Below are positions 1 to 6,238 of a DNA stretch of 10,686 nucleotides, piece by piece. The notes below the pieces were generated by a model that was not told the origin of the DNA, searched no databases, and saw nothing but the letters and a program-made list of their open reading frames with translations. The translations under genes and the position numbers were made by a program. Numbering within the stretch: position 1 is the stretch's first letter; the number at the start of each line of letters is the position of its first letter. This DNA comes from CAYNYM01 sp049366815 (lineage in GTDB: Bacteria; Desulfobacterota; DSM-4660; Desulfatiglandales; HGW-15), in NCBI GenBank assembly GCA_049366815.1, contig JBMNCO010000075.1, forward strand, positions 1 to 10,686, in the 5' to 3' direction.

Positions 1-389
1 AGAATCCATACTCTGATATCACCTCTTGAGATTAACGTTACAAAGTCAAAATAGGTCTTGGCCAAATATTCCAACAACACCGTCTTCTCAATCTCTGTTA
101 ATTGTGCCCCTTTGCCGATCATACGGGTCACAGTCTGCTCCCACTGCTCGCGCGTTTTTTTAACTTGCCTGGGCCTGTTGGCATTGTGGCAAGCCGAGCA
201 ACGTGTCTCCAGCAGCCTTGCGCCATTTAGTGCGGGCGTTTCTGCCTGGGGTGCCTTCGCCGAGGATGGGGCTTGAGTCGGTTGAGGCGGGCCGGAGTCA
301 CAGGATATCAGCACAGCCATCATGGCCAGCCAAGCCGCGATCGAAATCAAAACTGTTCGGTTGAATGACCCTTTCGTCATCTCTTCCAT
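1..389 (-). CDS. Lipoprotein c-type cytochrome, partial (runs off left edge)
   Basis: This minus-strand reading frame has no stop before the left edge, so the C-terminus is missing; 129 residues are visible. It begins MEEMTKGSFNRT, followed by a hydrophobic stretch (about residues 13-28) that ends in a lipobox L-I-S-C, with the lipidated Cys at 30. This predicts a lipoprotein anchored outside the cytoplasmic membrane. A Pro/Ala/Gln-rich linker (31-53) leads to a single haem-binding motif, CSACH, at 64-68. The following WEQTVTRMIGKGAQL (83-97) is typical of small mono-haem cytochromes c, with Met90 the candidate distal ligand, and LLEYLAKTY (105-113) is the usual last helix. Similar domains normally stop soon after this helix; here the frame continues for at least 16 more residues. 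The role is presumably periplasmic electron transfer; the partner is unknown. The start is uncertain: ATG at 389 or the ATG three codons later at 380, each with only a weak Shine-Dalgarno sequence. Confidence 0.85.
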   Translation of the reverse strand, partial: MEEMTKGSFNRTVLISIAAWLAMMAVLISCDSGPPQPTQAPSSAKAPQAETPALNGARLLETRCSACHNANRPRQVKKTREQWEQTVTRMIGKGAQLTEIEKTVLLEYLAKTYFDFVTLISRGDIRVWI

Positions 390-483
390 CTTATCCAACA
401 ATGGTGTGATGAAAACCAAATTGACTATACGGATTTTGCCCATCAGGTTTTATCCTTATGAAAGAATTTCAGAGGACTTTTGC

Positions 484-499
484 ACCACATTACTGTGGT
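484..499. promoter_or_regulatory. Perfect 6-bp dyad, operator-like
   Basis: ACCACA and TGTGGT form a perfect inverted repeat around the 4-base spacer TTAC. It lies about 95 bases upstream of the cytochrome c start on the minus strand. The size and symmetry fit a dimeric transcription factor site, but no regulator can be named and a chance dyad of this length is possible. Confidence 0.25.
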
Positions 500-705
500 C
501 AATGTTGAAACGGTATGGGGGAAATCATGTATTTTTGAAGCAATTTCACAGTATTTTGATATGAGGCCCAAAGGGATATCATGTAGTAATTCTACAAAAT
601 CTTTAAAAAGAGATCCCAAGGGAATTTAAAGTATATTGCGATCGAAAGACGCGAAATTCTAACCGGACATTACTGCCCCCAAAGGTGTCTACTGCAAAAT
701 AACTG

Positions 706-758
706 TTGACATTATGGAAATGGCTTGTCTAACGTTTAAGACAGTTTAAGTCTGTCTT
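706..758 (+). promoter_or_regulatory. Weak promoter-like hexamers plus 7-bp hairpin dyad
   Basis: TTGACA at 706-711 is followed, 16 bases later, by TCTAAC (728-733), a 4/6 match to a -10 box. Just downstream, AAGACAG (738-744) and CTGTCTT (752-758) form a perfect 7-bp inverted repeat with a 7-base loop. The same stretch also holds two copies of GTTTAAG ten bases apart (734-740 and 744-750). Helical-turn spacing of a repeated heptamer inside a dyad suggests an operator just past a transcription start, which would read toward the PEP-synthase-like remnant. No run of T follows the dyad, so it is not an obvious terminator. Confidence 0.25.
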
Positions 759-843
759 TCTGCAAACACCTCGGCGAAATAGGCTATCCTGAAATCTCCA
801 GCCCCCATGGGTAGATGGGACGTGCCGGTTCTTTACCCATGCA

Positions 844-1089
844 ATGAACGCCGGAAAAGGAAAGGAGAATGGCCGTGTGCGCGATGAAGAATTGAAAGAG
901 ATCGGCAGGTTGGGAAAGATTCTCGATGAACACTTCAATGTGCCGCAGGATTCGGAGTGGGCCATTGATGCGGATTTTGCATTCCCTATAAACGTCGTGC
1001 TTCTTCAAACCAGACCCGAGATCATTGCCGTAAAGAAATCCCCTCTGGACGCGGTTTTGGACATGATGATCGACCGGTTGGGAGGGTAG
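844..1089 (+). pseudogene. PEP synthase / phenylphosphate synthase-like ATP-binding domain, C-terminal remnant
   Basis: The 81-residue frame matches only the last part of the PPDK N-terminal (ATP-grasp-type) domain found in PEP synthases and in the ATP-binding subunit of phenylphosphate synthase. From about residue 11 it reads RVRDEELKEIGRLGKILDEH, then VPQDSEWAID (33-42) and LLQTRPE (53-59). These correspond to the conserved 'PQDIEWA' and 'QxRPE' motifs, and the nucleotide/Mg-binding Glu (Glu38), Gln55 and Arg57 are retained. A normal domain has about 250-350 residues before this point; here an in-frame stop at 790-792 cuts the upstream frame and nothing homologous precedes it. There is no Shine-Dalgarno sequence before the ATG. 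I therefore read it as a 5'-truncated remnant, probably not active. An expressed small protein cannot be ruled out because the remaining frame is intact to its TAG stop. It lies 144 bases upstream of a PaaK-type ligase. Confidence 0.65.
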
Positions 1090-1122
1090 GGGCAGAGCCG
1101 AATGGCTTCATGAATGAGTTTC

Positions 1123-1138
1123 TCCTCTTTTAAGAGGA
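1123..1138. repeat. Short palindrome between remnant and ligase
   Basis: TCCTCTT and AAGAGGA form a 7-bp inverted repeat with only two bases between the arms, so a real hairpin would have about 5-6 bp and a small loop. No T-run follows on the plus strand, so it is a poor terminator; an operator for the downstream ligase is possible. Nothing else regulatory could be assigned in the 144-base gap. Confidence 0.2.
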
Positions 1139-1233
1139 AAACCTGCCTTATAAAAGCCCGATCGAGTGCTCTGTGGATCGTTGGGGATGAAATAAGGGAT
1201 GTCTTATCAATCTATCGAATAATGGAGGGATAA

Positions 1234-2556
1234 ATGGAATCGCAGTACAGTAATTTTTTCAATGAGGAAATGGAGACATTAACGGCTGATGCCCTGCACG
1301 ATCTGCACGAGGGGAAATTTTTAAAACAGGTTGAATACCTGTATCATCATTCCCCTTTGTACCAGGAGAAATTTAAGAGTGAGGGTATTGAGCCCGGGGA
1401 CATAAAGAGACTGGAAGATATCGTGAAGCTGCCCTTTACTCAGAAGAAGGAACTGCGGGAAGCCCAGATGAGCAACCCGCCGGTGGGCAGGCACCGTGCC
1501 TGTTCACTGGAGCAGTTGTCCCGTGTCTATTCCTCCAGCGGGACAACCGGGGTCCCCACATACATCGGCCTCACATCTCATGACATCTATTCGGTTCAGG
1601 CCGAGGCCACTGCAAGGATATGTTGGGCGGGTGGCGTCAGACCGACCAGCAAGGTGGTCAACATCCCAACGGCCCCGTTTATCGCGGACACCTTCAGGGA
1701 GGGCATTGAAAAGACCGGGGCCGTCCATATCCCCACCGGGTTCAATACGGATCGGGTGATTGCAGCCTTTCAGTACCAGGGGGCGGACGCGATGCATGCG
1801 ACGGTATCCTTCTGGTCCTATCTCCTCGGTGAGGTGGAAAAATCGGGGATCAATCCAAAAGAACTGGGGCTCCGCACCATCATCGGGGGCGCTGAAGGCG
1901 GAACAAAACTGGTTCGTCCCAGGATCGAAGAGAGTTTCGGGGCAACGGCGACCGAAGGCATGGGCATGGGTGAAATGGTCTGTATCGTATTCGGCGAATG
2001 TGTGGAGAATCGCGGAAATGGGATGCATTACCTCACCCAGGGCCTTGTCCACGTGGAACTGGTGGATCCCGAAACGCTCGAGACCATCGAGATCAAAGAG
2101 GGTGCCACCGGAGAACTGGTCTATACGGCCCTTGCCTCCCAAGCGATGCCCCTGATGCGCTACCGCTCTCGTGACCATGTCAGGATTCTGTCCACGGATA
2201 AATGCATCTGCGGCCGGACCGGTTTTCGGATCGAGGTGCTCGGCCGGACGGACGACATGCTGACCGTCCTGGGGGTCAACGTATACCCCATGGCCATCCG
2301 GGATGTCGCGTCTTCTCTGAAACCCAGGGTCAGCGGAGCGATTGAGATCCAACTGGAAAAACCAGGACCCGTCGTCGAACCTCCTTTAAAAGTCAAAATC
2401 GAACTGGGGGAAGACCCGGGTGACAGGGACGAACTCAAGAAGCGCCTGCAGGACCTCATCCGTGACAAACTGATCTGCAGGACCAGAGTGGAATTGGTGG
2501 AAGAGCTTCCCAAATATCAATACAAGACACAGCTCATCAAGAAACTCTACGAATGA
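1234..2556 (+). CDS. Phenylacetate-CoA ligase (PaaK) family acyl/aryl-CoA ligase
   Basis: This 440-residue cytosolic enzyme has the size and motif order of PaaK-type AMP-forming ligases. The family activates an aromatic or related carboxylate with ATP to an acyl-AMP and then to the CoA thioester. Visible motifs are the phosphate-binding loop YSSSGTTGVPT (99-109), GGAEGG (218-223), the adenine/substrate-site segment EGMGMGEM (241-248), YRSRDHVRI with the ribose-binding Asp (310-318), the CICGRTG segment (324-330) and the hinge GRTDDMLTVLGVNVYP (337-352). The PaaK C-terminal subdomain follows and ends YQYKTQLIKKLYE. The segment usually reading YGLSE-like in phenylacetate ligases is EGMGMGEM here, so the substrate may differ from phenylacetate. 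The start is supported by GGAGG about six bases upstream. It stands alone: the upstream neighbour is a remnant and the downstream gene is convergent. Family assignment is firm; the substrate is unknown. Confidence 0.93.
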   Translation: MESQYSNFFNEEMETLTADALHDLHEGKFLKQVEYLYHHSPLYQEKFKSEGIEPGDIKRLEDIVKLPFTQKKELREAQMSNPPVGRHRACSLEQLSRVYSSSGTTGVPTYIGLTSHDIYSVQAEATARICWAGGVRPTSKVVNIPTAPFIADTFREGIEKTGAVHIPTGFNTDRVIAAFQYQGADAMHATVSFWSYLLGEVEKSGINPKELGLRTIIGGAEGGTKLVRPRIEESFGATATEGMGMGEMVCIVFGECVENRGNGMHYLTQGLVHVELVDPETLETIEIKEGATGELVYTALASQAMPLMRYRSRDHVRILSTDKCICGRTGFRIEVLGRTDDMLTVLGVNVYPMAIRDVASSLKPRVSGAIEIQLEKPGPVVEPPLKVKIELGEDPGDRDELKKRLQDLIRDKLICRTRVELVEELPKYQYKTQLIKKLYE

Positions 2557-2595
2557 GGTGTGCGCCCTGGAAGTTAAGGTCCTTCGACCCTGCGG

Positions 2596-2645
2596 GAGTG
2601 AGCGTTGAGATAACCCCTTTGTGCCTGAGGGAATTCGCTCTACTC
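2596..2645. other. Imperfect dyad in convergent spacer (possible bidirectional terminator)
   Basis: In the 121-base gap between the converging ligase and dehydrogenase genes, GAGTGAGCG (2596-2604) can pair imperfectly with CGCTCTACTC (2636-2645) around a long loop. There is no T-run directly after either arm. Position is the main argument for a termination role; the structure itself is weak. Confidence 0.15.
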
Positions 2646-2677
2646 TCACCACCCGCTTCTCTGAAGGACACGAAGAG

Positions 2678-3535
2678 CTACTTTTTTCCACCATAATCGT
2701 AGAAACCCCTGCCGCTCTTCACCCCCAGGTAGCCTGACTCCACGTATCTGACCAGGAGAGGGCAGGGTTGATACTTGTCCCCAAAGGCCTCCCTGAGGAT
2801 TTTCATAACCGAGAGCACGGTATCCAGGCCCACGAAGTCGGCGAGCGCCAGGGGGCCCATGGGGTGGTTGGCCCCCAGCTTCATCATTTCATCGATTGAT
2901 TCGGCCTTGCCGACCCCTTCGTACAGGAGATAAATCGCCTCGTTCATCAAGTTGAACAGGAGGCGGCTCGATATGAATCCGGGAAAGTCATTGGCCTCCA
3001 GGGGGGTCTTGCCAAGTTTGAGACTCAGCTCTCTGGTCGTCTCAATCGTCTCACGGGATGTCGTGAGGGTCGGGATGATCTCGACGAGGTTCATCAAGGG
3101 GACGGGATTGAAGAAATGGAGCCCGATCACCCTCTCCGGCCTTTTGGTAAAGGAGGCGATGCGGCTGATGGAGACGGAAGATGTATTGCTGGCCAGGATC
3201 ACCCCGCTTCCTGCGATCCTGTCCAGCGTCTGAAAAACTTTTTCTTTCAGGGCGATGTTCTCGGTGGCTGCCTCAATGATGTAGTCACAGTCCTTGAAGC
3301 CCGCCATGTCCGTTGCGGTCGTCAGGTACCCGAGAAAAAGGTCCCTTTGTTCCAGCAACATTTTCCCTTTTTTTATGGCCTTTTCATAGTCCCGGACGAT
3401 CCTGTCCCTTCCCTTTTGAAGGGCCTCTTCCGAGATATCGCTCATCAGGACAAGGTAACCGGCCGAGAGGCAGACCTCGGATATTCCACTTCCCATCTGT
3501 CCTGCCCCGACAACGCCTATCTTCTTGATCTGCAT
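2678..3535 (-). CDS. hbd: 3-hydroxybutyryl-CoA / 3-hydroxyacyl-CoA dehydrogenase
   Basis: This 285-residue single-domain enzyme oxidises a 3-hydroxyacyl-CoA to the 3-oxoacyl-CoA with NAD(P) and is closest in length and sequence pattern to clostridial-type Hbd. The Rossmann fold starts at once, with GAGQMGSG (10-17) and the cofactor-ribose acidic residue Asp33. SNTSS (116-120), the catalytic His140 in GLHFFNPVP and Glu152 in LVEIIP follow. The C-terminal helical domain contains NDFPGFISSRLL (182-193), GANHPMGPLALADFVGLD (221-238) and the final KSGRGFYDY (273-281). The start has AGGAGAGG seven bases upstream on the minus strand. It converges on the CoA ligase, with 121 bases between stops, so they are not one operon, although both could serve beta-oxidation or aromatic/fatty acid breakdown. 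No thiolase or enoyl-CoA hydratase is adjacent. Chain length and cofactor preference cannot be judged from sequence alone. Confidence 0.92.
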   Translation of the reverse strand: MQIKKIGVVGAGQMGSGISEVCLSAGYLVLMSDISEEALQKGRDRIVRDYEKAIKKGKMLLEQRDLFLGYLTTATDMAGFKDCDYIIEAATENIALKEKVFQTLDRIAGSGVILASNTSSVSISRIASFTKRPERVIGLHFFNPVPLMNLVEIIPTLTTSRETIETTRELSLKLGKTPLEANDFPGFISSRLLFNLMNEAIYLLYEGVGKAESIDEMMKLGANHPMGPLALADFVGLDTVLSVMKILREAFGDKYQPCPLLVRYVESGYLGVKSGRGFYDYGGKK

Positions 3536-4284
3536 TTTTTGCCTCTCCTATTCTGTCGGCCCAATAGTATCCCTGTCTCCCAGGATGCTGCCCTATTTTT
3601 CAGAGGGCCGAGATAACGGTAACAGCGAAGGACTCTTTAACCTTTATGCCGATGGTTGCAACGAAGGGCACAGCAGGTGCTTCCTCCGACCTTACGATTT
3701 TCTTTCCATGGTTTGGTGAATCTCTTTGGGTTCTTTGCTATCTTATCCTATCTCACATACTTGTCCAAAATAGAATTTGCCGTTCCAAGCAGTGACCTGC
3801 TTGTCGTCCTTGGGCGCGGCATGTTCTCTTCGTTGCGGGGCTCTGAGAAAATCCCGGCCCCTGCTCATTGTTATCCTGGATGGGAACCTGAGTCCAAAAA
3901 ATCACCGGGGGCCGAATAACCATTTTTCTTGACTTCAAAAGTTTTTTAGCGTTCCATTAATAGAAGGTGCGCATCCGCTGATGATCGTTTCCGGATTCGC
4001 GCCGACACCCGTCAGGGATCAGCTGTCCGCAAAAGCCATGCAAAGACAAGGCATAAGGCTGTATGCCGGCGGCAGACCGCTCCATCCGGAAATCAAGTGT
4101 TTCCGGCTGGAATCTCGAAGGCATTATCTGACACTAGGCATCCCGCTACGCGTTACCCATCAAGGAAAACATCTGTATCTGTCCGATGGACATCCGTTTT
4201 TTTGGCAGCAAGTACCACCGACTTTTAACCCCAGTGGCAAATTTTATTCATGAAATATCAAGGGCTCAGTGGAGAGGAAGCTGC
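3536..4284. other. Long spacer without a recognisable gene
   Basis: About 750 bases separate the divergent dehydrogenase and radical SAM genes. Its left end must hold the dehydrogenase promoter (minus strand) and its right end the leader of the radical SAM gene. TTGACT at 3929-3934 resembles a -35 box, but no -10 box sits at the right distance. CCGGAAA (4086-4092) and TTTCCGG (4100-4106) form a 7-bp hairpin. I saw no cobalamin riboswitch signature, although a B12-binding enzyme follows. The short open frames here lack recognisable protein motifs; one is listed separately at low confidence. Confidence 0.5.
3981..4253 (+). CDS. Unrecognised 90-residue open frame (doubtful)
   Basis: An open frame starting MIVSGFAPTPVRDQ and ending NPSGKFYS fills much of the right half of the spacer before the radical SAM gene. 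I do not recognise it. It is basic and hydrophilic, with no signal peptide, membrane segment or known motif, and no clear Shine-Dalgarno sequence precedes its ATG. It ends 31 bases before the proposed radical SAM start. It may be a chance frame, a decayed gene fragment or a genuine small protein. The absence of any other use of this DNA is the only reason to list it. Confidence 0.15.
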   Translation: MIVSGFAPTPVRDQLSAKAMQRQGIRLYAGGRPLHPEIKCFRLESRRHYLTLGIPLRVTHQGKHLYLSDGHPFFWQQVPPTFNPSGKFYS

Positions 4285-5799
4285 ATGCGAATTTTGTTGC
4301 TATACCCGGAATATCCGGTCACTTTCTGGAGTTTCAATTACGCGCTGAAATTTATTCACAGACGGGCCGCCTTTCCACCCCTCGGCCTGCTGACCCTCGG
4401 CGCCATGTTACCCAAGGAATGGTCGATAAAACTGATTGATGCGAACGTCAGTAAGCTTACTGAAGAAGACCTGGCCTGGGCTGACTACGCCTTCATAAGC
4501 GCCATGGTTGTCCAGCGAGATTCGGCGCGCCAAATGATCTCCCAGTGCAAGAAGGCGGGCCTCAAGGTCGTGGCAGGCGGGCCGCTGTTTACCAGCGAAT
4601 ACGATCAATTCGAAGAGGTTGATCATTTTGTGCTGAATGAGGCTGAACTGACTTTTCCCCTCTTTCTGGCCGACCTCGAAGCGGGTCGCGCCAAGCGCGT
4701 TTACGAGACGCAAGCGTTTTGTGACATTCGGAAAACGCCTGCACCGATGTGGGAATTAATCGATTTCAAACACTATGCCTCCATGAGCATTCAGTTCTCC
4801 CGGGGGTGTCCATTCAATTGTGAATTCTGTAACGTGACAACCCTGTTCGGACATCGGGTACGCATCAAGACCGCCGATCAAATCATTGCCGAGCTGGACG
4901 GGCTGTACAGTCTCGGGTGGAAAGGGCAGGTCTTTTTTGTCGATGACAACTTTATCGGAAACAAGGGTTATCTCAAGAAACATCTTCTACCTGCCCTGAT
5001 TCAATGGCAAAAAGGCAAAAAGGGCATACCTTTCAATACAGAGACTTCCATTAATCTTGCTGATGATGAGCCACTTATGCAGATGATGGTGGAGGCGGGT
5101 TTTGACGCCGTGTTTATCGGCATTGAGACGCCGAACGAAGCCAGTCTGGCTGAATGCAATAAACAGCAAAATAAAGACCGTGATCTTGCCGGATGTGTCA
5201 GGCTCATCCAACGGGCGGGATTGCAGGTGCAGGGAGGGTTTATCGTCGGCTTTGACAGCGACACGCCCTCTATCTTCCAGCGCCAGATCGAGTTCATCCA
5301 AAAAAGCGGGATCGTGACGGCGATGGTCGGTATGCTTCAGGCTCCTCCCGGAACAAAACTCTATGAACGTATGAAAAATGAGGGCCGCCTGATGGGCCTC
5401 ATTTCCGGTAACAACGGGGATAACACAACGAATATTGTTCCCAAAATGGGCCTTGACACCTTGATTGACGGTTACCGGCAGATCATTCATTATATTTATT
5501 CCCCTGAAAACTATTACGTGCGTGCGAGGACCTTCCTTCGAGAGTACAAGGCACCAAGCATCAAAATTTCGTTGGATTTTCAGCGTTTTCTGAGTCTGTT
5601 TCGTTCAGGCGTTCGTCTCGGTATTCTCGGGAAAGAACGTTATCAATACTGGAAAACCCTGCTGTGGACGTTGCTGCACAGGCCCCGCCTGCTTCCGTTG
5701 ACGATTACCTTGGCGATCTACGGCTATCATTTCCGAAAGGTCTGTCATTTGAATATGGCACAACCGACCGGTGAACAGGCCCTGAATCTGCAGCCCTAG
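4285..5799 (+). CDS. B12-binding domain radical SAM protein (HpnR/HpnP-like, DUF4070 type)
   Basis: The 504-residue protein begins MRILLLYPEYP, the first strand of a cobalamin-binding Rossmann domain. It continues through TFWSFNYALKFI and FPPLGLL (30-36), LIDANV (50-55) and VVAGGPLFTSE (95-105). The B12 domain lacks the DxHxxG motif, as is usual for class B radical SAM enzymes. The radical SAM core (about 165-380) carries SRGCPFNCEFC with the 4Fe-4S cysteines C175, C179 and C182, FIGIETP with Glu281, and APPGTKLYERM (353-363). A C-terminal DUF4070-type region of about 130 residues ends in a hydrophobic helix. This layout is that of the family containing hopanoid methylases HpnP and HpnR, so methylation of an unactivated carbon in a lipid or another small molecule is plausible; the substrate is unknown. 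The start at 4285 has GAGAGGAAG just upstream and fits the family; an upstream ATG at 4186 in the same frame adds 33 unrelated residues. khpA follows 60 bases after the stop. Confidence 0.9.
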   Translation: MRILLLYPEYPVTFWSFNYALKFIHRRAAFPPLGLLTLGAMLPKEWSIKLIDANVSKLTEEDLAWADYAFISAMVVQRDSARQMISQCKKAGLKVVAGGPLFTSEYDQFEEVDHFVLNEAELTFPLFLADLEAGRAKRVYETQAFCDIRKTPAPMWELIDFKHYASMSIQFSRGCPFNCEFCNVTTLFGHRVRIKTADQIIAELDGLYSLGWKGQVFFVDDNFIGNKGYLKKHLLPALIQWQKGKKGIPFNTETSINLADDEPLMQMMVEAGFDAVFIGIETPNEASLAECNKQQNKDRDLAGCVRLIQRAGLQVQGGFIVGFDSDTPSIFQRQIEFIQKSGIVTAMVGMLQAPPGTKLYERMKNEGRLMGLISGNNGDNTTNIVPKMGLDTLIDGYRQIIHYIYSPENYYVRARTFLREYKAPSIKISLDFQRFLSLFRSGVRLGILGKERYQYWKTLLWTLLHRPRLLPLTITLAIYGYHFRKVCHLNMAQPTGEQALNLQP

Positions 5800-5859
5800 G
5801 GGCGGCATTCAACAGAGACTGTACTGGTTCCACCAGATCACGAGTGGAGGTGAAAGGTC

Positions 5860-6090
5860 ATGAAGGAGTTGGTCGAGCGAATTGTGAAGGCTCTCGTGGA
5901 CAAACCCGAAGAGGTTAAGGTTTATGAAATCGAGGGACGGACGGTGAGTGTGATCGAGCTGAGGGTGGCGAAGGAAGATCTCGGAAAGGTCATCGGCAGG
6001 CAGGGGCGTACGGCCGAAGCCATCAGAACCATACTCCTTGGTGTCTCGACCAAGAAGCGGAAACGCTGCACGCTCGAATTGCTGGAATAA
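5860..6090 (+). CDS. khpA: KH-domain RNA-binding protein KhpA
   Basis: This 76-residue protein is essentially one type II KH domain and matches KhpA (formerly YlqC) in length and sequence. It starts MKELVERIVKALVDKPEEVKV, has VSVIELRVAKEDLGKVIGRQGRTAEAIRTIL (49 residues centrally) with the RNA-backbone-binding GxxG loop as GRQG (residues 47-50), and ends KKRKRCTLELLE. KhpA binds many RNAs, often with KhpB/EloR, and influences cell division or ribosome-related functions in other bacteria. In most genomes it sits between rpsP and rimM; neither is here. It lies 60 bases downstream of the radical SAM gene on the same strand, with GGAGGTGA upstream of the ATG, so it is probably in one transcript with that gene. 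It may be a second copy or a relocated single copy. Confidence 0.9.
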   Translation: MKELVERIVKALVDKPEEVKVYEIEGRTVSVIELRVAKEDLGKVIGRQGRTAEAIRTILLGVSTKKRKRCTLELLE

Positions 6091-6144
6091 TCTTGACCTC
6101 AGGCTGCGGGCCCATCATGGTGGTGGGTCATCGCACGTGGTGCT

Positions 6145-6169
6145 GCGCGGCCGATGATCGGCAGAGCGC
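6145..6169. other. GC-rich hairpin in khpA/kinase convergent spacer
   Basis: GCCGAT (6150-6155) and ATCGGC (6157-6162) form a dyad around one base, flanked by GCGC on both sides (6145-6148 and 6166-6169) that could extend the stem across an internal loop. It lies between two convergent genes, where a bidirectional transcription stop is expected. No T-run follows, so a classical intrinsic terminator is not supported. Confidence 0.2.
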
Positions 6170-6238
6170 GCGCATGCCCCGTCCGGAAATATCTCGCGTG
6201 CGCGACACATCATGCCCTGTGGGCCATGAGTTTGAGTC

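Larger units (their letters stand above)
390..843. other. AT-rich intergenic spacer
   Basis: This is a 454-base stretch between the divergent cytochrome gene and the PEP-synthase-like remnant. I see no convincing gene in it on either strand: the short open frames have no recognisable protein features and no good ribosome binding sites. It is visibly richer in A and T than its surroundings, especially around 540-660, and it carries several small dyads (listed separately) and a TTGACA hexamer at 706-711. Upstream control signals for the cytochrome gene probably lie at its left end, but I could not identify a convincing promoter pair. It could also hold decayed coding sequence. Confidence 0.6.

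Noticed and set aside
1504..2352. Long 282-residue open frame on the minus strand opposite the CoA ligase
   Set aside because: It is fully antisense to a well-supported ligase with all its motifs. Its translation is rich in Gly, Pro, Arg, Asp and His without recognisable motifs, as expected of the complement of a GC-rich gene.
3116..3616. 166-residue plus-strand frame over the start of the dehydrogenase gene
   Set aside because: It is antisense to the Rossmann-fold region of the dehydrogenase; no recognisable motif and no ribosome site.
4186..4284. Upstream 33-codon extension of the radical SAM gene
   Set aside because: The ATG at 4285 has a good ribosome site and begins exactly at the conserved MRILLLYPEYP strand. 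The extension has no family similarity.
3536..4284. Possible cobalamin riboswitch before the B12-binding enzyme
   Set aside because: I looked for the conserved B12-box pattern and did not find it; B12-dependent radical SAM genes usually are not preceded by one.
4987..5490. 167-residue minus-strand frame inside the radical SAM gene
   Set aside because: It is antisense to the radical SAM core and has no recognisable protein features.
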